Shown one piece after another: positions 17,615-27,600 of a stretch of 64,000 bases of DNA. Each line of letters starts with the position of its first letter. Position 1 is the stretch's first letter. This stretch comes from Cyanosarcina radialis HA8281-LM2. GTDB lineage: Bacteria; Cyanobacteriota; Cyanobacteriia; Cyanobacteriales; CCAP-1448. Both the position numbers and the translations under genes were made by a program. The notes beneath the pieces are model-generated. The model saw nothing but the letters and a program-made list of their open reading frames with translations. It searched no databases and was not told the origin of the DNA. The stretch lies in the NCBI GenBank assembly GCA_019359615.1, contig JAHHHA010000013.1:84116-148115 (forward strand), read 5' to 3'.

Positions 17615-20299
17615 CTAAACCAAAGCTTTTCTGACTAAAATCACCGTGCAGTTAGAGTTACGAGCGATCGCCTCTGGAATGTTGCCCTGAATTACCTGCT
17701 GGAGCAAGCCTTCTCGACTAGCACCGACGACGATCGCATCGCATCGAGCTTTTTGGGCGACATCGATAACGGCATCCGCTACTGCATCGGCACAAAGGGG
17801 AATAGCGATCGCTGAGATGGGTAACTCTTGCCGCAACCAACTAACATTTTTCTCTAAAATACTGGTGTCATAGAAGCGATCGCTGCGTTGAAAGACTTGA
17901 CACAACAGAATTTCCGGTTCCCAAGACAGAGAAACGAGGGCGGGCAACAGTTCGATCGCATACTCAGAATTCGGCCCGCCTGCAATGGGCAGCAACCAGC
18001 GGCGCAATTGCCTGAATTTCCGCAGCACGGCAAATGAGGCTCGGGCGGATAATACTTCTTGTTGCTGGCGATCGAGTTTTAAATCTTCTCCTAACTTCAC
18101 CAACACGACATCGCAACCAGCCTGACGGATGGCTGTATCTACCACATCCCCAAAAATTCGCCCTGGAGATGATGTGGTTCCTTTCCAACCCATCAATAAC
18201 AAGTCGATATGTCGTTCTTTGACCGCCTCTAAAATTGTCTGAGCGATATCGTGACCGATGCGCACTTGGGCGTGTACCGGAATTTGCCAACTCTGCACCT
18301 GTTCTACCGCCCGTTCTAACAACTGTCGGTGGGCAGTAGTGTCAACCGTCGTTTCTGCTGGGGGCTGGTGGCGGGGAATGGTGACTACTTGCAGGCATTC
18401 GAGTTCGTAATTTCGGGTTTTAGCGATCGCTCCTGCTAGTCTTAATAGCGCGTCGGCCGTTTCGGGATTGCTCAACGGTACTAGCAATCTCCCTTCTCCC
18501 GTGGCTGGGGATCGAGTTTGGTAAACGACGTAAGAAGGTTCTGGTTTGGGACCTAGAGGGCTGGCCGATCCCTTTAACCGATCTAATTCGGCGCGAATAA
18601 TATCGGCGCGAGTAATAATCCCTAGCAATTTGCGCCCCTCGGTGACGGGCAAGCGGCTGACTCGATAGCGATCGAACAAATGCAGGACGTGAGTTAGAGG
18701 ATCGGTAGGCCTGACGGTAATCGATCGCAAGCTGGCAATCTGACTTACGGGTAAGTCTGCGGCTACCTGCTTGGCAGCGGCGTTAGTCAGATCGGTTTGG
18801 GTTACTATCCCTATCAACTTGCCCTTATCGACCACCGGAAACCCGCGATGGTGGGAACGAGAAAAGACCTCGATCGCTTCGGCAATGGTCGTTTGACTCG
18901 AAAGCGTCTCCACCCGACTCTGCATGATATCGGCGGCTGTCAGCCCCGCCCAACTGCGATCGGCTGGGGTTTGGCCTTCTAGCTGAATTCCACCCCACTC
19001 TAATAGGTGCTTGTAAATCGAGCCTGGAAAAACTCGATCGGCTATGGTGTAAGAAACTACTGCACCGATCATTAGGGGCAATACCAGATTGAAATCGGCA
19101 CTGATCTCAAACACGATCGCGATCGCAGTAATCGGGCCTCTAGTAACGGCACTAAAAAAGGCTCCCATCCCAGTCAAGGCATAGACTGTCGGCGAACTAA
19201 TGGCGATCGCTTCTGGGAGTCCGAGCCACTGGTGCAAACCTTGGGCTGCTGTGGCTACCAATCCTCCTAAAGCCGCTCCTAAGACCAATGAGGGGGCAAA
19301 TAATCCACCTGGGGCCCCGGAACCGAAGGCGATGGGAACGAGGAAAAATTGAGCCACCAAGACGATCGCAAGAATTTGCCAGCCGCCATTTCCCACGATC
19401 AAAAAATCCTGCAAATCGCTACTGCTGCGTAAAACGTGAGGAAATAGGGCAATTACCAAACCGCTAACGGCTCCTGCCAGTCCGATGCGTCCGGGGAGTG
19501 CCACCCCTCGAAGCCGATTCCGGTTGGCTGCCAAACTCAACAGGATGCTGCGACTGAACAATCCTCCTAAAATTCCGGCGATCGCTCCTAAAGCTAGAAA
19601 AATGGGGATTTCTAAGGGTGAAAAGCTAGTTTGAATGTAGCCTAAGTCGGGTACGATGCCACGTCCGCCCAACAAGCGAGAAACTACTCCCCCCACAAAC
19701 GCCGCCAGAATCGCAGTTCCTAACGTCAAGTCAGAGACATCTTGCAGCAACTCTTCGACCACAAATAATACCCCAGCGATCGGGGCGTTAAATCCTGCGG
19801 CTAAACCAGCCGCTGCCCCCGCCGCTACTAATTGCCGCTGGTAGGCCGGAGAAGTTTCTACCCAGCGACTCAGTTGCCCTGCTAAGGCGGCTCCTACTTG
19901 TACGGTCGGTCCTTGCCTGCCGATCGCCAATCCGCTGCCTAAAGATAAAGTGGTGCTGACTAATTTGACCGCTGCCACGCGCAAATCTAAAGCCATGGGA
20001 GCGTAAGCTAAAGCCGCTTTCACTTGCGGAATCCCACTGCCAGATGCTTCTGGGGCCAGGCGTTCGATCAGCCAACCGCTCAGCCATCCCCCTACCAATC
20101 CGATCGCTGGTAGCACGAACCAGGCAGGGAACAGATTAGCCGCATACTCGCGCCATCCTTCCAGCCAGCTAATAGATGCTTTGAGCAGCACTGCTGCCAA
20201 GGCTGAAACCAAACCGATCGAGCAGGCTTCTAGAATTGCTAGCGGTTTAGGTCGCAACCATCGATGGAGAAACTGAAAGCGAGATCCAGCCCAAGTCAT
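17615..20299 (-). CDS. ClC chloride channel/antiporter with CBS pair and two USP domains
   Basis: 894 residues. The N-terminal ~430 residues form the ClC membrane domain with GSGIP, GRQGPT and GGLFAP anion-site motifs. Residues about 450-570 form a CBS pair (TAADIMQSRV..., GFPVVD, RLPVTEG), and two UspA-like nucleotide-binding domains follow to the end. The gating position usually occupied by Glu (GREGP) is Gln here, while the inner Glu-Glu pair in VLFVVEEL is kept. This points to altered proton coupling. The CBS and USP parts suggest control by adenine nucleotides. The gene stands alone. Confidence 0.93.
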   Translation of the reverse strand: MTWAGSRFQFLHRWLRPKPLAILEACSIGLVSALAAVLLKASISWLEGWREYAANLFPAWFVLPAIGLVGGWLSGWLIERLAPEASGSGIPQVKAALAYAPMALDLRVAAVKLVSTTLSLGSGLAIGRQGPTVQVGAALAGQLSRWVETSPAYQRQLVAAGAAAGLAAGFNAPIAGVLFVVEELLQDVSDLTLGTAILAAFVGGVVSRLLGGRGIVPDLGYIQTSFSPLEIPIFLALGAIAGILGGLFSRSILLSLAANRNRLRGVALPGRIGLAGAVSGLVIALFPHVLRSSSDLQDFLIVGNGGWQILAIVLVAQFFLVPIAFGSGAPGGLFAPSLVLGAALGGLVATAAQGLHQWLGLPEAIAISSPTVYALTGMGAFFSAVTRGPITAIAIVFEISADFNLVLPLMIGAVVSYTIADRVFPGSIYKHLLEWGGIQLEGQTPADRSWAGLTAADIMQSRVETLSSQTTIAEAIEVFSRSHHRGFPVVDKGKLIGIVTQTDLTNAAAKQVAADLPVSQIASLRSITVRPTDPLTHVLHLFDRYRVSRLPVTEGRKLLGIITRADIIRAELDRLKGSASPLGPKPEPSYVVYQTRSPATGEGRLLVPLSNPETADALLRLAGAIAKTRNYELECLQVVTIPRHQPPAETTVDTTAHRQLLERAVEQVQSWQIPVHAQVRIGHDIAQTILEAVKERHIDLLLMGWKGTTSSPGRIFGDVVDTAIRQAGCDVVLVKLGEDLKLDRQQQEVLSARASFAVLRKFRQLRRWLLPIAGGPNSEYAIELLPALVSLSWEPEILLCQVFQRSDRFYDTSILEKNVSWLRQELPISAIAIPLCADAVADAVIDVAQKARCDAIVVGASREGLLQQVIQGNIPEAIARNSNCTVILVRKALV

Positions 20300-20889
20300 T
20301 AGGTAAGAGAGGAAATGAGGAAGATGTAAGGGCGTGAAGGCACAGCGATCGCTTCTGAACTGCTGACTTCTGACCCCTGCCCCCTAAATTAACACTCAAC
20401 ACTTAACACTTAACATTTTCCTCAGACATAGCCGCTTCCTTTAGTTAAACCGTTAGGAACCAAGGGCGATCGCTCTCGATTGCTGTCGTCAGGATCAAGC
20501 ACTCTTAAGGGATAGCACTATAACTCAAAATTTTCTATTTGACAATGTTATTTTTACCAGTTTTTCTGGGCAATCTAAATTTAGAGATTTGTAGTTTTGT
20601 TAGGCAATAGCAGGCAATAACTCATCGCCATTAATGGGGTGAGAAGCTGCTATTTCAAGTTTTTATTATTGGCGATACGTGCTCCGCACAGGCTACGCCA
20701 AAGCGCGTGTAATTTCTTTACCAACCGCAGGGAGTTTAACCGTAAGTTAAACTCCCTGCGGTTTTTTATTTTCGCAATTACAAATTAGATCGTTTTTTTT
20801 AGCTCTGATATCAAATATCGGGGTTAAGAGAAGGTGCGATCGACTTGAATTTTCCTACAGCTACCCATCAATTTTTAGGAGTAACATCA
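20300..20889. other. 590-bp intergenic region with repeats and an orphan terminator
   Basis: Contains a dispersed repeat (cgtgctccgcacaggctacgcc, about 20678-20699), a weak TTGACA at 20539, and the strong hairpin listed below. No protein-coding gene is evident before the secreted-protein gene. A small RNA ending at the hairpin is possible. Confidence 0.4.
20723..20768 (+). terminator. strong orphan terminator hairpin
   Basis: A perfect 18-bp stem: aaccgcagggagtttaac, loop cgtaa, then gttaaactccctgcggtt and a T tract. No plus-strand gene lies within 3 kb upstream, so it either ends an unannotated RNA or insulates the next gene. Confidence 0.8.
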
Positions 20890-22296
20890 GTGCGTCAAAA
20901 ACCTCAGAAAACACTAGCTAAATTTTTCTTAGTCTCCTTATTTTTGGCAACTTTGCCTAAGTTTTTTTCTCTGGCTCCAGCAACAGCACAAAGTACCGCT
21001 AAGTGTCTTGCCGATCCTGTCTGCCAAGCTGTTGTCTTTCCAGAATTAAAAAAGGCAATTATTAACACCACTGTGGCTACAGGCGTTGTAACTCCCATAG
21101 TTATCGGTAGCACGGCACAACCTGTGGCTGATGCCGTCGCACCTGTAGTGATAGTTGAAGGTCAAGGTAACGTTCATTACTGGAATCTCTCTCAAAATCA
21201 AACTGCCCAAGATCTGGCTAAACAAAGGTTTTATCAACAAAACTGCACCAATCCTCTAAACAATCCTCTTTGCGGTTCGCAGATTGATGTCTATTTTCAA
21301 CAATTACCTAACCATCAGCTAGTCTCTACCAGAATTGGTTACGGTCAACTTTATCTAGCTTATAAAATAGGCTATTGTCCTTCAATCGCTTATGGTTGGG
21401 GCACCCAATATTCCGGTCCAACTTTTCTACCTTTTGTTGCTACTGGGAATTGGACTCCAGAGTGCGGCGGACCTTGGATCGATCTGGGAACCCTATTTCT
21501 CAACCCGGTTGATGCTCCCTCTTGGGAAAGTTGGCCTGAAGCTGACAGAGAAAAGGCGGTAGATCTGCTGACGGCGGCTGATTGGGGACAGCTAGCTTCT
21601 ACCATGCCAGTGGCAGGCAAGTTAAATCCTGGGGAGACGGTGAGAGCGCCCGAAATTATCATCCCTGGTGCGGATACTGACGATCCCAATACGCCGCTGA
21701 TTGATGAGCGTTTGCCCAGAGTAGTCACGCCTTCTTATACTTTGCCTGTTGCTCCCACAACACCATCGTCTCTGATTCCCAAAAAAGAGGAAGTACGTCC
21801 AGGCGTGTGGTTTCCTCCTACTGAAGAAGCAGCTAGAAAAGTCTTCCGTCCTCGATTAGATCCAACGACCAACCAACCGTATGAAAGCAAAGAGGCATTA
21901 GAGCGGCGTGCTAAACCTGACAAAAAAGGATGCAAGAGTGGCTATTTCCCGCGCGAAGGAGCTTCTAGCTCGCGACACAACAGATACGCCACATATATCA
22001 CAGGATCGCTTTTTGAATTCGGCGTACTCACTCCAGAGGGAGATTTTGCTAAGTACGATGGGCTTCAAGGAAGTAGCAGAAATGTGTGGGAAGTCAAAAC
22101 AGGCATATCAGACGATATGGATAGAGTGGATAGTCAAAGGGTTAATTTTATCTATGTATCTGGTAAATGTGGTTACAATTTCCGCTACGCTGCCTCTGAT
22201 AAGGCAACAGCCGATGAATTAAACAGACGTTGGGGTTGGACACCACCTAAAGTTCAATTTATTCCGTTTCCAGGTTTATTAGAAACCTCTCCCTGA
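20890..22296 (+). CDS. secreted protein with nuclease-toxin-like C-terminal domain
   Basis: 468 residues from the GTG at 20890, which has AGGAG eight bases upstream; a TTG start at 20845 lacks this. The signal peptide (KTLAKFFLVSLFLATLPKFF) ends near ATAQ-S. The middle is Cys- and Pro-rich. The C-terminal ~130 residues contain HNRYATYITG, FEFGVL, KYDGL and VWEVKTG, an order (D...ExK) typical of PD-(D/E)XK nuclease-fold toxins of polymorphic toxin systems. No adjacent immunity gene is obvious, although the convergent pentapeptide-repeat gene overlaps its 3' end by 43 bases. Toxin activity is inferred. Confidence 0.6.
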   Translation: MRQKPQKTLAKFFLVSLFLATLPKFFSLAPATAQSTAKCLADPVCQAVVFPELKKAIINTTVATGVVTPIVIGSTAQPVADAVAPVVIVEGQGNVHYWNLSQNQTAQDLAKQRFYQQNCTNPLNNPLCGSQIDVYFQQLPNHQLVSTRIGYGQLYLAYKIGYCPSIAYGWGTQYSGPTFLPFVATGNWTPECGGPWIDLGTLFLNPVDAPSWESWPEADREKAVDLLTAADWGQLASTMPVAGKLNPGETVRAPEIIIPGADTDDPNTPLIDERLPRVVTPSYTLPVAPTTPSSLIPKKEEVRPGVWFPPTEEAARKVFRPRLDPTTNQPYESKEALERRAKPDKKGCKSGYFPREGASSSRHNRYATYITGSLFEFGVLTPEGDFAKYDGLQGSSRNVWEVKTGISDDMDRVDSQRVNFIYVSGKCGYNFRYAASDKATADELNRRWGWTPPKVQFIPFPGLLETSP

Positions 22297-22961
22297 CTTA
22301 ATTTCCAGATGATGCCGTCAGGCATGATGGCATCCGTCCAGGATTCAGTTTCGTCTAAGTTGACTCCCTGAAGGCAAGCGCCAATTAGATTAGCTCTTCT
22401 CAAGCTGGCATCTTTGAGGTAGGCATTAGTCAGATTGGCACTAGTTAAGTTAGCTTCAGTCAACTCGGTACCGTGTAACTTGGCTCCCGTCAGATTAGCG
22501 CGACTTAAATTAGCTTGATACAGACAGGCAAACTCGAAACGGGCATAACGAAGGTTGGCATAACTGAAGTTAGTTTTACTAGCACTGGTTTCAAAGAATT
22601 CTGCACAGCTTAAATTTGCCCGACTCAGGTTAGTTTCTTGCAAGCCAGATTCACACAGATCGGCGGCATAGAGATTGGCATTACTGAGATCGGCTTTGGT
22701 TAAGTCTGCCAGATACAAGACTGCTTGACTTAGCTCTGCCCTCCTGAAGTTGGCTCGACACAACCAAGCGTTACGAAGATTAGCTTCTGCTAATATTGAC
22801 CTACTCAAGTCAGCCTCACGAAGGTCTGCATAACTCAAATCAACTCCTCGGAGATTGACTTTGCTTAAATTTGCCCCCCGCAAATCAACTCGACGAAAAT
22901 TTCTTTCTCCGGCTTCATATTGGGCTATGAGTTCTTCAGGATTAATAGATTTTAGTTTCAT
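22254..22961 (-). CDS. pentapeptide-repeat protein
   Basis: 235 residues. Residues about 20-210 are nearly continuous A(D/N)LXX repeats, forming a predicted right-handed quadrilateral beta-helix, with a short non-repeat head (MKLKSINPEELIAQYEAGE) and tail. No signal peptide is seen, so it is likely cytoplasmic. Function is unknown; some relatives mimic DNA and protect gyrase. Its last 43 bases overlap the end of the secreted toxin-like gene in antiparallel orientation. Confidence 0.93.
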   Translation of the reverse strand: MKLKSINPEELIAQYEAGERNFRRVDLRGANLSKVNLRGVDLSYADLREADLSRSILAEANLRNAWLCRANFRRAELSQAVLYLADLTKADLSNANLYAADLCESGLQETNLSRANLSCAEFFETSASKTNFSYANLRYARFEFACLYQANLSRANLTGAKLHGTELTEANLTSANLTNAYLKDASLRRANLIGACLQGVNLDETESWTDAIMPDGIIWKLSQGEVSNKPGNGIN

Positions 22962-23104
22962 ATTTTTGATTTTGATAATCGAGCCTATGATAAGAAATCC
23001 TAAGCAAGTTAACGATGGCTTTACTCTTCTAGTAGATCTGACATTATCTCTAGTTTAATAGTAGATAAATAGAAGTTCGATCGCCTCTAATTCCGGTTAA
23101 AGAA

Positions 23105-23374
23105 GCGATCGCAGCATAATATGGAGAATTGTTTTAGCACTCAATAAAATACGGCAAAGGTGTCAGCAATTAACCATCGACAACAGACTCGATATACTGA
23201 CTGTCGATTAAATAAGCACCTCTAGTGAAGCGAACGCTCCAATAGCCCCCCGGACGGCGATCGATTACTATCCCCTCTTCCCCCACCTGAATGACTTCAG
23301 CAGGGCGCAACATGGGCATGGGTTCGGCAGTTTTGACATAAGGAGGCAATGCTACTATCCGCACGCGATCGCCT
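23105..23374. repeat. duplicated sipA segment, copy 1 (HIP1-bounded)
   Basis: This direct repeat matches 24159-24434 over about 270 bases, with few substitutions and a short indel. In both copies similarity begins exactly at gcgatcgc and ends at cgatcgcct. The two copies flank a toxin-antitoxin pair. Confidence 0.92.
23170..23364 (-). pseudogene. 5'-truncated sipA copy
   Basis: Carries residues 11 to the end of the SipA sequence (IVALPPYVKTAEPMPMLRPA... to SVVDG). The first nine codons (MNKEFSIGD-like) and the ribosome site are missing because the duplication stopped at a HIP1 site; TGA precedes the in-frame GDRVR. A GTG at 23364 could start a 64-residue product but has no ribosome site, so I call it a pseudogene. 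Confidence 0.75.
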
Positions 23375-23433
23375 CATCCCCATTACTCGATCGAGGACTA
23401 GAATAGGATCGATCGCTTCCTCAAGTTTTAACC

Positions 23434-23709
23434 ATGGATGGAACTACTGTAGAACGCCAAAAGCTAATTGAAGCAGTCAGTAACCTCCCCGATGAGGCTT
23501 TGCTCGAACTGGCTAATTTTCTCGACTATCTTCGCTACAAATCAGTCCAACGAAGAAAGCCTAACAATAACGCTACTAGTTTTCTCTTAGCAGTTGCAGG
23601 TTTGGGCAACTCCGGTCAACCAGATGTTTCAGAACGCGATGAGGAGATTCTCAGCCATGAAATCGAGCCGATTTATGGCTGGAATCTCAAATCGAGCCAT
23701 CCTAGATGA
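23434..23709 (+). CDS. antitoxin (DUF2281-like)
   Basis: 91 residues. The helical N-terminus (ERQKLIEAVSNLPDEALLELANFLDYLRYKS) resembles DUF2281 antitoxins and the basic/acidic tail would wrap the toxin. Its stop overlaps the start of the PIN-domain gene by 4 bases (ATGA), the usual coupling for such pairs. It probably neutralises and autoregulates with the downstream toxin. Confidence 0.8.
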   Translation: MDGTTVERQKLIEAVSNLPDEALLELANFLDYLRYKSVQRRKPNNNATSFLLAVAGLGNSGQPDVSERDEEILSHEIEPIYGWNLKSSHPR

Positions 23710-24119
23710 CAGCGATCCTCGATACCAGTTTTTTGTTTGCATTAACTGACCGAAGCGATCGCCACCATCAGCGGGTGTTGGCTATTGCCCAAAGCACCAA
23801 TGAGACGTTTGTGCTACCTGCGATCGTCTTACCTGAAATTTGTTACCTGCTGGCTTCAAGATTGGGACATCAGGTCATGCGTCACTTTGTCTCTAGCTTG
23901 ACCGCTCAAGCTGTTCGGGTTGAATCTGTAACCGCAGAGGATTTGGTACGAGTACGCGAGATTTTAGAGCAATATGCAGACAGTCAGCTTGATTTTACCG
24001 ATGCCGCCATCGTTTGTATAGCTGAGAGGCTATCTATTACTCGCGTTTACACGCTCGATCGGCGAGATTTTTCGATTATCCGTCCCAGGCATTGCGATTA
24101 TTTTGAATTAGTGCCCTGA
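23706..24119 (+). CDS. PIN-domain toxin (VapC-like ribonuclease)
   Basis: 137 residues with the acidic PIN residues in order: ILDTSFLFAL (Asp), LPEICYLL (Glu), LDFTDAAIV (Asp) and YTLDRRDF (Asp). These coordinate Mg2+ for RNA cleavage. It is translationally coupled to the antitoxin. The final two codons and the stop lie inside a 25-bp stretch identical to part of the ClC-USP gene, so the 3' end was set by a recombination event. Confidence 0.88.
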   Translation: MTAILDTSFLFALTDRSDRHHQRVLAIAQSTNETFVLPAIVLPEICYLLASRLGHQVMRHFVSSLTAQAVRVESVTAEDLVRVREILEQYADSQLDFTDAAIVCIAERLSITRVYTLDRRDFSIIRPRHCDYFELVP

Positions 24120-24151
24120 ATTACCTGCTGGAGCAATCCTTACCCACTAGG
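24112..24151. repeat. fragment shared with the USP end of the ClC gene
   Basis: Bases 24112-24136 are identical to 17683-17707, and similarity continues with mismatches to about 24151. The stretch supplies the toxin stop codon and the DNA up to the HIP1 boundary of the second sipA copy. Confidence 0.8.
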
Positions 24152-24158
24152 TTTCAGT

Positions 24159-24434
24159 GCGATCGCAGCATAATATGGAGAATTGTTTTAGCACTCAATA
24201 AAAACGGCAAAGGTGTCAGCAATTAACCATCAACAATCGACAACAGACTCGATATACTGACTGTCGATTAAATAAGCACCTCTAGTGAAGCGAACGCTCC
24301 AATAGCCCCCTGGACGGCGATCGATTACTATCCCCTCTTCACCCACCTGAATGACTTCAGCAGGACGCAGCATCGGCATGGGTTCGGCAGTTTTGACATA
24401 AGGAGGCAATGCTACTACCCGCACTCGATCGCCT
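24159..24434. repeat. duplicated sipA segment, copy 2
   Basis: Partner of the repeat at 23105-23374. This copy retains the intact gene start beyond its right boundary, so it is probably the ancestral position. Confidence 0.92.
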
Positions 24435-24454
24435 ATGGAAAATTCTTTGTTCAT
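24230..24454 (-). CDS. sipA: SipA, NblS-interacting regulator (DUF3148)
   Basis: 74 residues from the ATG at 24454. It has the SipA core: SIGDRVRV, LPPYVKTAEPMPMLRP, GEEGIVIDRRPGGYW and VRFTRGAYLIDSQYIE, an SH3-like beta barrel. In cyanobacteria SipA binds the histidine kinase NblS (Hik33), which controls high-light and nutrient-stress genes. Longer upstream extension of the frame is not supported. A truncated duplicate lies 1 kb away. Confidence 0.88.
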   Translation of the reverse strand: MNKEFSIGDRVRVVALPPYVKTAEPMPMLRPAEVIQVGEEGIVIDRRPGGYWSVRFTRGAYLIDSQYIESVVDC

Positions 24455-24670
24455 TGTCGATCGTCCGTTGTTCTTGACTATTGGGCGGGCGTTTGCGCCG
24501 CGTGCTGGAGGCAATCAGCATAATGATACACCTCGAACCTCCCCAAAAAATTATTTGGCAGCTAGCACTCGATCGAGAACAGGAGAGACGCTCATTGCCA
24601 GCAATAGAGCGCGTTGCTCTCTCGGCGGACAAGCTAAAATTCAAAGCATCAGACGCAACCGCTGGCGCTT

Positions 24671-27600
24671 ATGAATGCTGAAGAAGCCCTAGAACTGCTC
24701 GATACCCTTCTGCCGCAACAGAAGCTCAAAGATATTCACGAACTGGTATTTCGTTACTCTTGGCAAGGATGCACTTATCCTCAAATTGCCAAGCAAACAG
24801 GCTACAACACCAGTCACATTCGCGATATCGGCTCGGAACTGTGGCAGCATCTCAGCCAAGCGCTGGGGGAAAAAGTAACGAAGAAAAACGTTCAGATATT
24901 ACTCCAACAGCGATCTGTTGCCCCGCCAACGATCGATCGCCCCCAACCGCAGACCCAAAACCCTGACAAGCAATACTGGACGGAAGCGATCGATGTCTCA
25001 AACTTCTACGGTCGCCAGGAAGAACTAGAACTTTTAGAGCAGTCGGTGGTTCGGGATGACTGCCGCCTACTCGCCCTCCTGGGGATGGGAGGAATAGGCA
25101 AAACCGCCCTAGCCGCCAAAGTAGTCGAACGACTCCAAGGGGAGTTTGAGTATGTCATCTGGCAATCTTTACGCAACGCACCACCCCTGGAATCGGTTTT
25201 AGCTAATGCGATTCAAATTCTCTCCGATCGCCAGGAAACTAGACTGCCAGAAACCCTCGACGCTCAATTATCACGGCTGCTGGAGTATTGTCGCTCCGCC
25301 CGCTGCTTGCTAGTTTTAGACAATTTCGATGCCATTCTTGGCAGTAGCGATCTGCTCAAACAGTATCGAGAGGGCTATGAAGATTACGGCCGACTCTTAG
25401 AACGAGTCGGAACCGAACGCCACCGTAGCTGTTTGTTACTTACCAGTCGGGAGAAACCGAAAAATCTCATTTCCTTAGAAGGCGATCTCTTACCCGTGCG
25501 CTCGCTCCAGCTAGGAGGGTTGAACTCCCTAGCCGCCCGCAAAATTTTGCAAGCTGCGGGATGCGTTACCCAATCCGAGGCCGATTGGACTCGCTCGATC
25601 GAACTCTATGCTGGCAATCCTCTAGCGTTAAAAATCGTCTCGACCACCGTGCGAGACTTATTCGATCGCAACCTCAGCCAATTCTTAGAACAAGGGGCGA
25701 TCGCTTTTGGCGAAATCGATGTCCTCCTGAGCCAGCAGTTCCAGCGGCTATCGGAGTTAGAACAACAGGTAATGTATTGGCTGGCGATCGCGCGCGAGCA
25801 GGTATCTATGGCTCAATTACAGGCAGATATCGTCCCTCAGCTACCGCTGCCCCAACTTTTAGAAACCTTGCGATCTTTGACAGGGCGATCGCTAATTGAA
25901 ACCAGCACCGGAATGTTCGGGTTGCAGCCTGTGGTAATGGAATTCGTTACCGAACGGCTAATCGATCGAGTAGTTGAGGAAATTGAGACTGGGCAGCTTA
26001 ACTTATTTCTCAGCCACGCCCTCACTCAAGCCCAAGCCCAAGACTACATCCGAGAAAGTCAGATCCGCACGATTTTAGCGCCCTTGGCAGCCAGACTGAT
26101 GGGCTACTTTAGATCCAAAAAGCAGATCGAGGAACGCCTGAATCGCATAGTTAGCAAGCTGCGATCGGAGTTTCCGCACTCAGTTGGATATGCAGGCGGG
26201 AATATTATCAACTTGTTGCATCAACTTCAGATCGATTTGAGCGGCTACGATTTCTCTCATTTGAATATCTGGCAAGCCTATCTTCAGGATGTGAATCTGC
26301 ACCAAGTCAACTTGGCCTACACCGATCTGGCTAATTCTGTTTTTACTGAAACCTTTGGTTCCATCCATACAGTCGCCTTCAGCCCAACGGGTCAGCTTTT
26401 GGCGACGGGTGATGCTAATGGCGAAATTCGCCTGATGCAGATGGCCGATCGCCGACATCATTTGACTTGTGTTGGTCACACCAACTGGGTTCATACAATA
26501 GCCTTCAGCCCGGATGGGCAACGACTTGCTAGTGGCGGTACAGACCAAACGGTAAGGCTTTGGGATGTGCGCACGGGTCAATGCCTAAAAATTTTACAGG
26601 GGCACACCAATTGGGTCTGGGGAGTTGCGTTTAGTTCGGATAGCCAAATCCTCGCCAGTGGTAGTGAAGACAAAACGGTAAAACTTTGGGATGTGCGCAC
26701 CGGAGAGTGCTTGAAAACTTTATCAAAGCCAACCAATATCGTCCGGTCAATTGCCTTCAGCCCAGATGGTCAAACAATTGCCAGTGGCACCGCCTTCCAA
26801 GCAATCAGAATATGGGATGTCAGTAGCGGTAGACTCTTGAAAAATCTATTGGGACACACAAATTGGGTGTGGTCTGTTGCGTTTAGTCCTGACGGTCAGA
26901 CGCTTGCCAGTGGTTGTGACGATTCAATTGTAAGACTCTGGGATGTTCGCACCGATCGGTGCCTAAAAAGATTTTCGGGACACAGCAACTCGTTACGGTC
27001 AGTGACCTTTAACCCGGATGGTCAACTGCTTGCTAGTGGTAGTACAGACCAAACAGTGAGGATCTGGGATGTTCGCACTGGTCGGTGTCTAAAAATTTTA
27101 CAAGGACATACGCATTGGATCTGGGCAGTTGCATTTAGTCCAGATGGTCAAATCCTTGTCAGTGGCAGTGAAGACAAAACGGTAAAACTTTGGGATGTGC
27201 GCACGGGTCAATGCCTGAAAACCTTGTCGGGATATTCTAATCGGATATCGTCAGTTGCCTTTGCTCCCCAATGCGATCTGTCCCCTTTGGAAATACCTGC
27301 AAACTCACGGGATTCTGCGAACAGTGGCGAAGTTTCTCCATTTCAGCAATCTTGCCAAGGGGAGGTCGGAAATCGTCAGGATGTTCGACTCCTTGCCAGT
27401 GCTAGTGACGATCGCATAGTCAGGATATGGGATATCAGAAGTGGTCATTATCTCGATTTGCCAGGGCACACCGATGCGGTGAGAGCCGTTGCCTTCAGTC
27501 CGAACGGCCAAATCCTTGCTAGCGGAAGTGGGAATCACGAGCGAACAATAAGACTGTGGGACGTTAAGACGGGTCAATGTCTCAACACGTTGCAGGGTCA

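Noticed and set aside
24481..24681. A 66-codon plus-strand frame just before the WD40 gene, overlapping it by 11 bases
   Set aside because: It partly lies in the sipA upstream region, shows no family pattern and has no clear ribosome site; could be real but I cannot support it.
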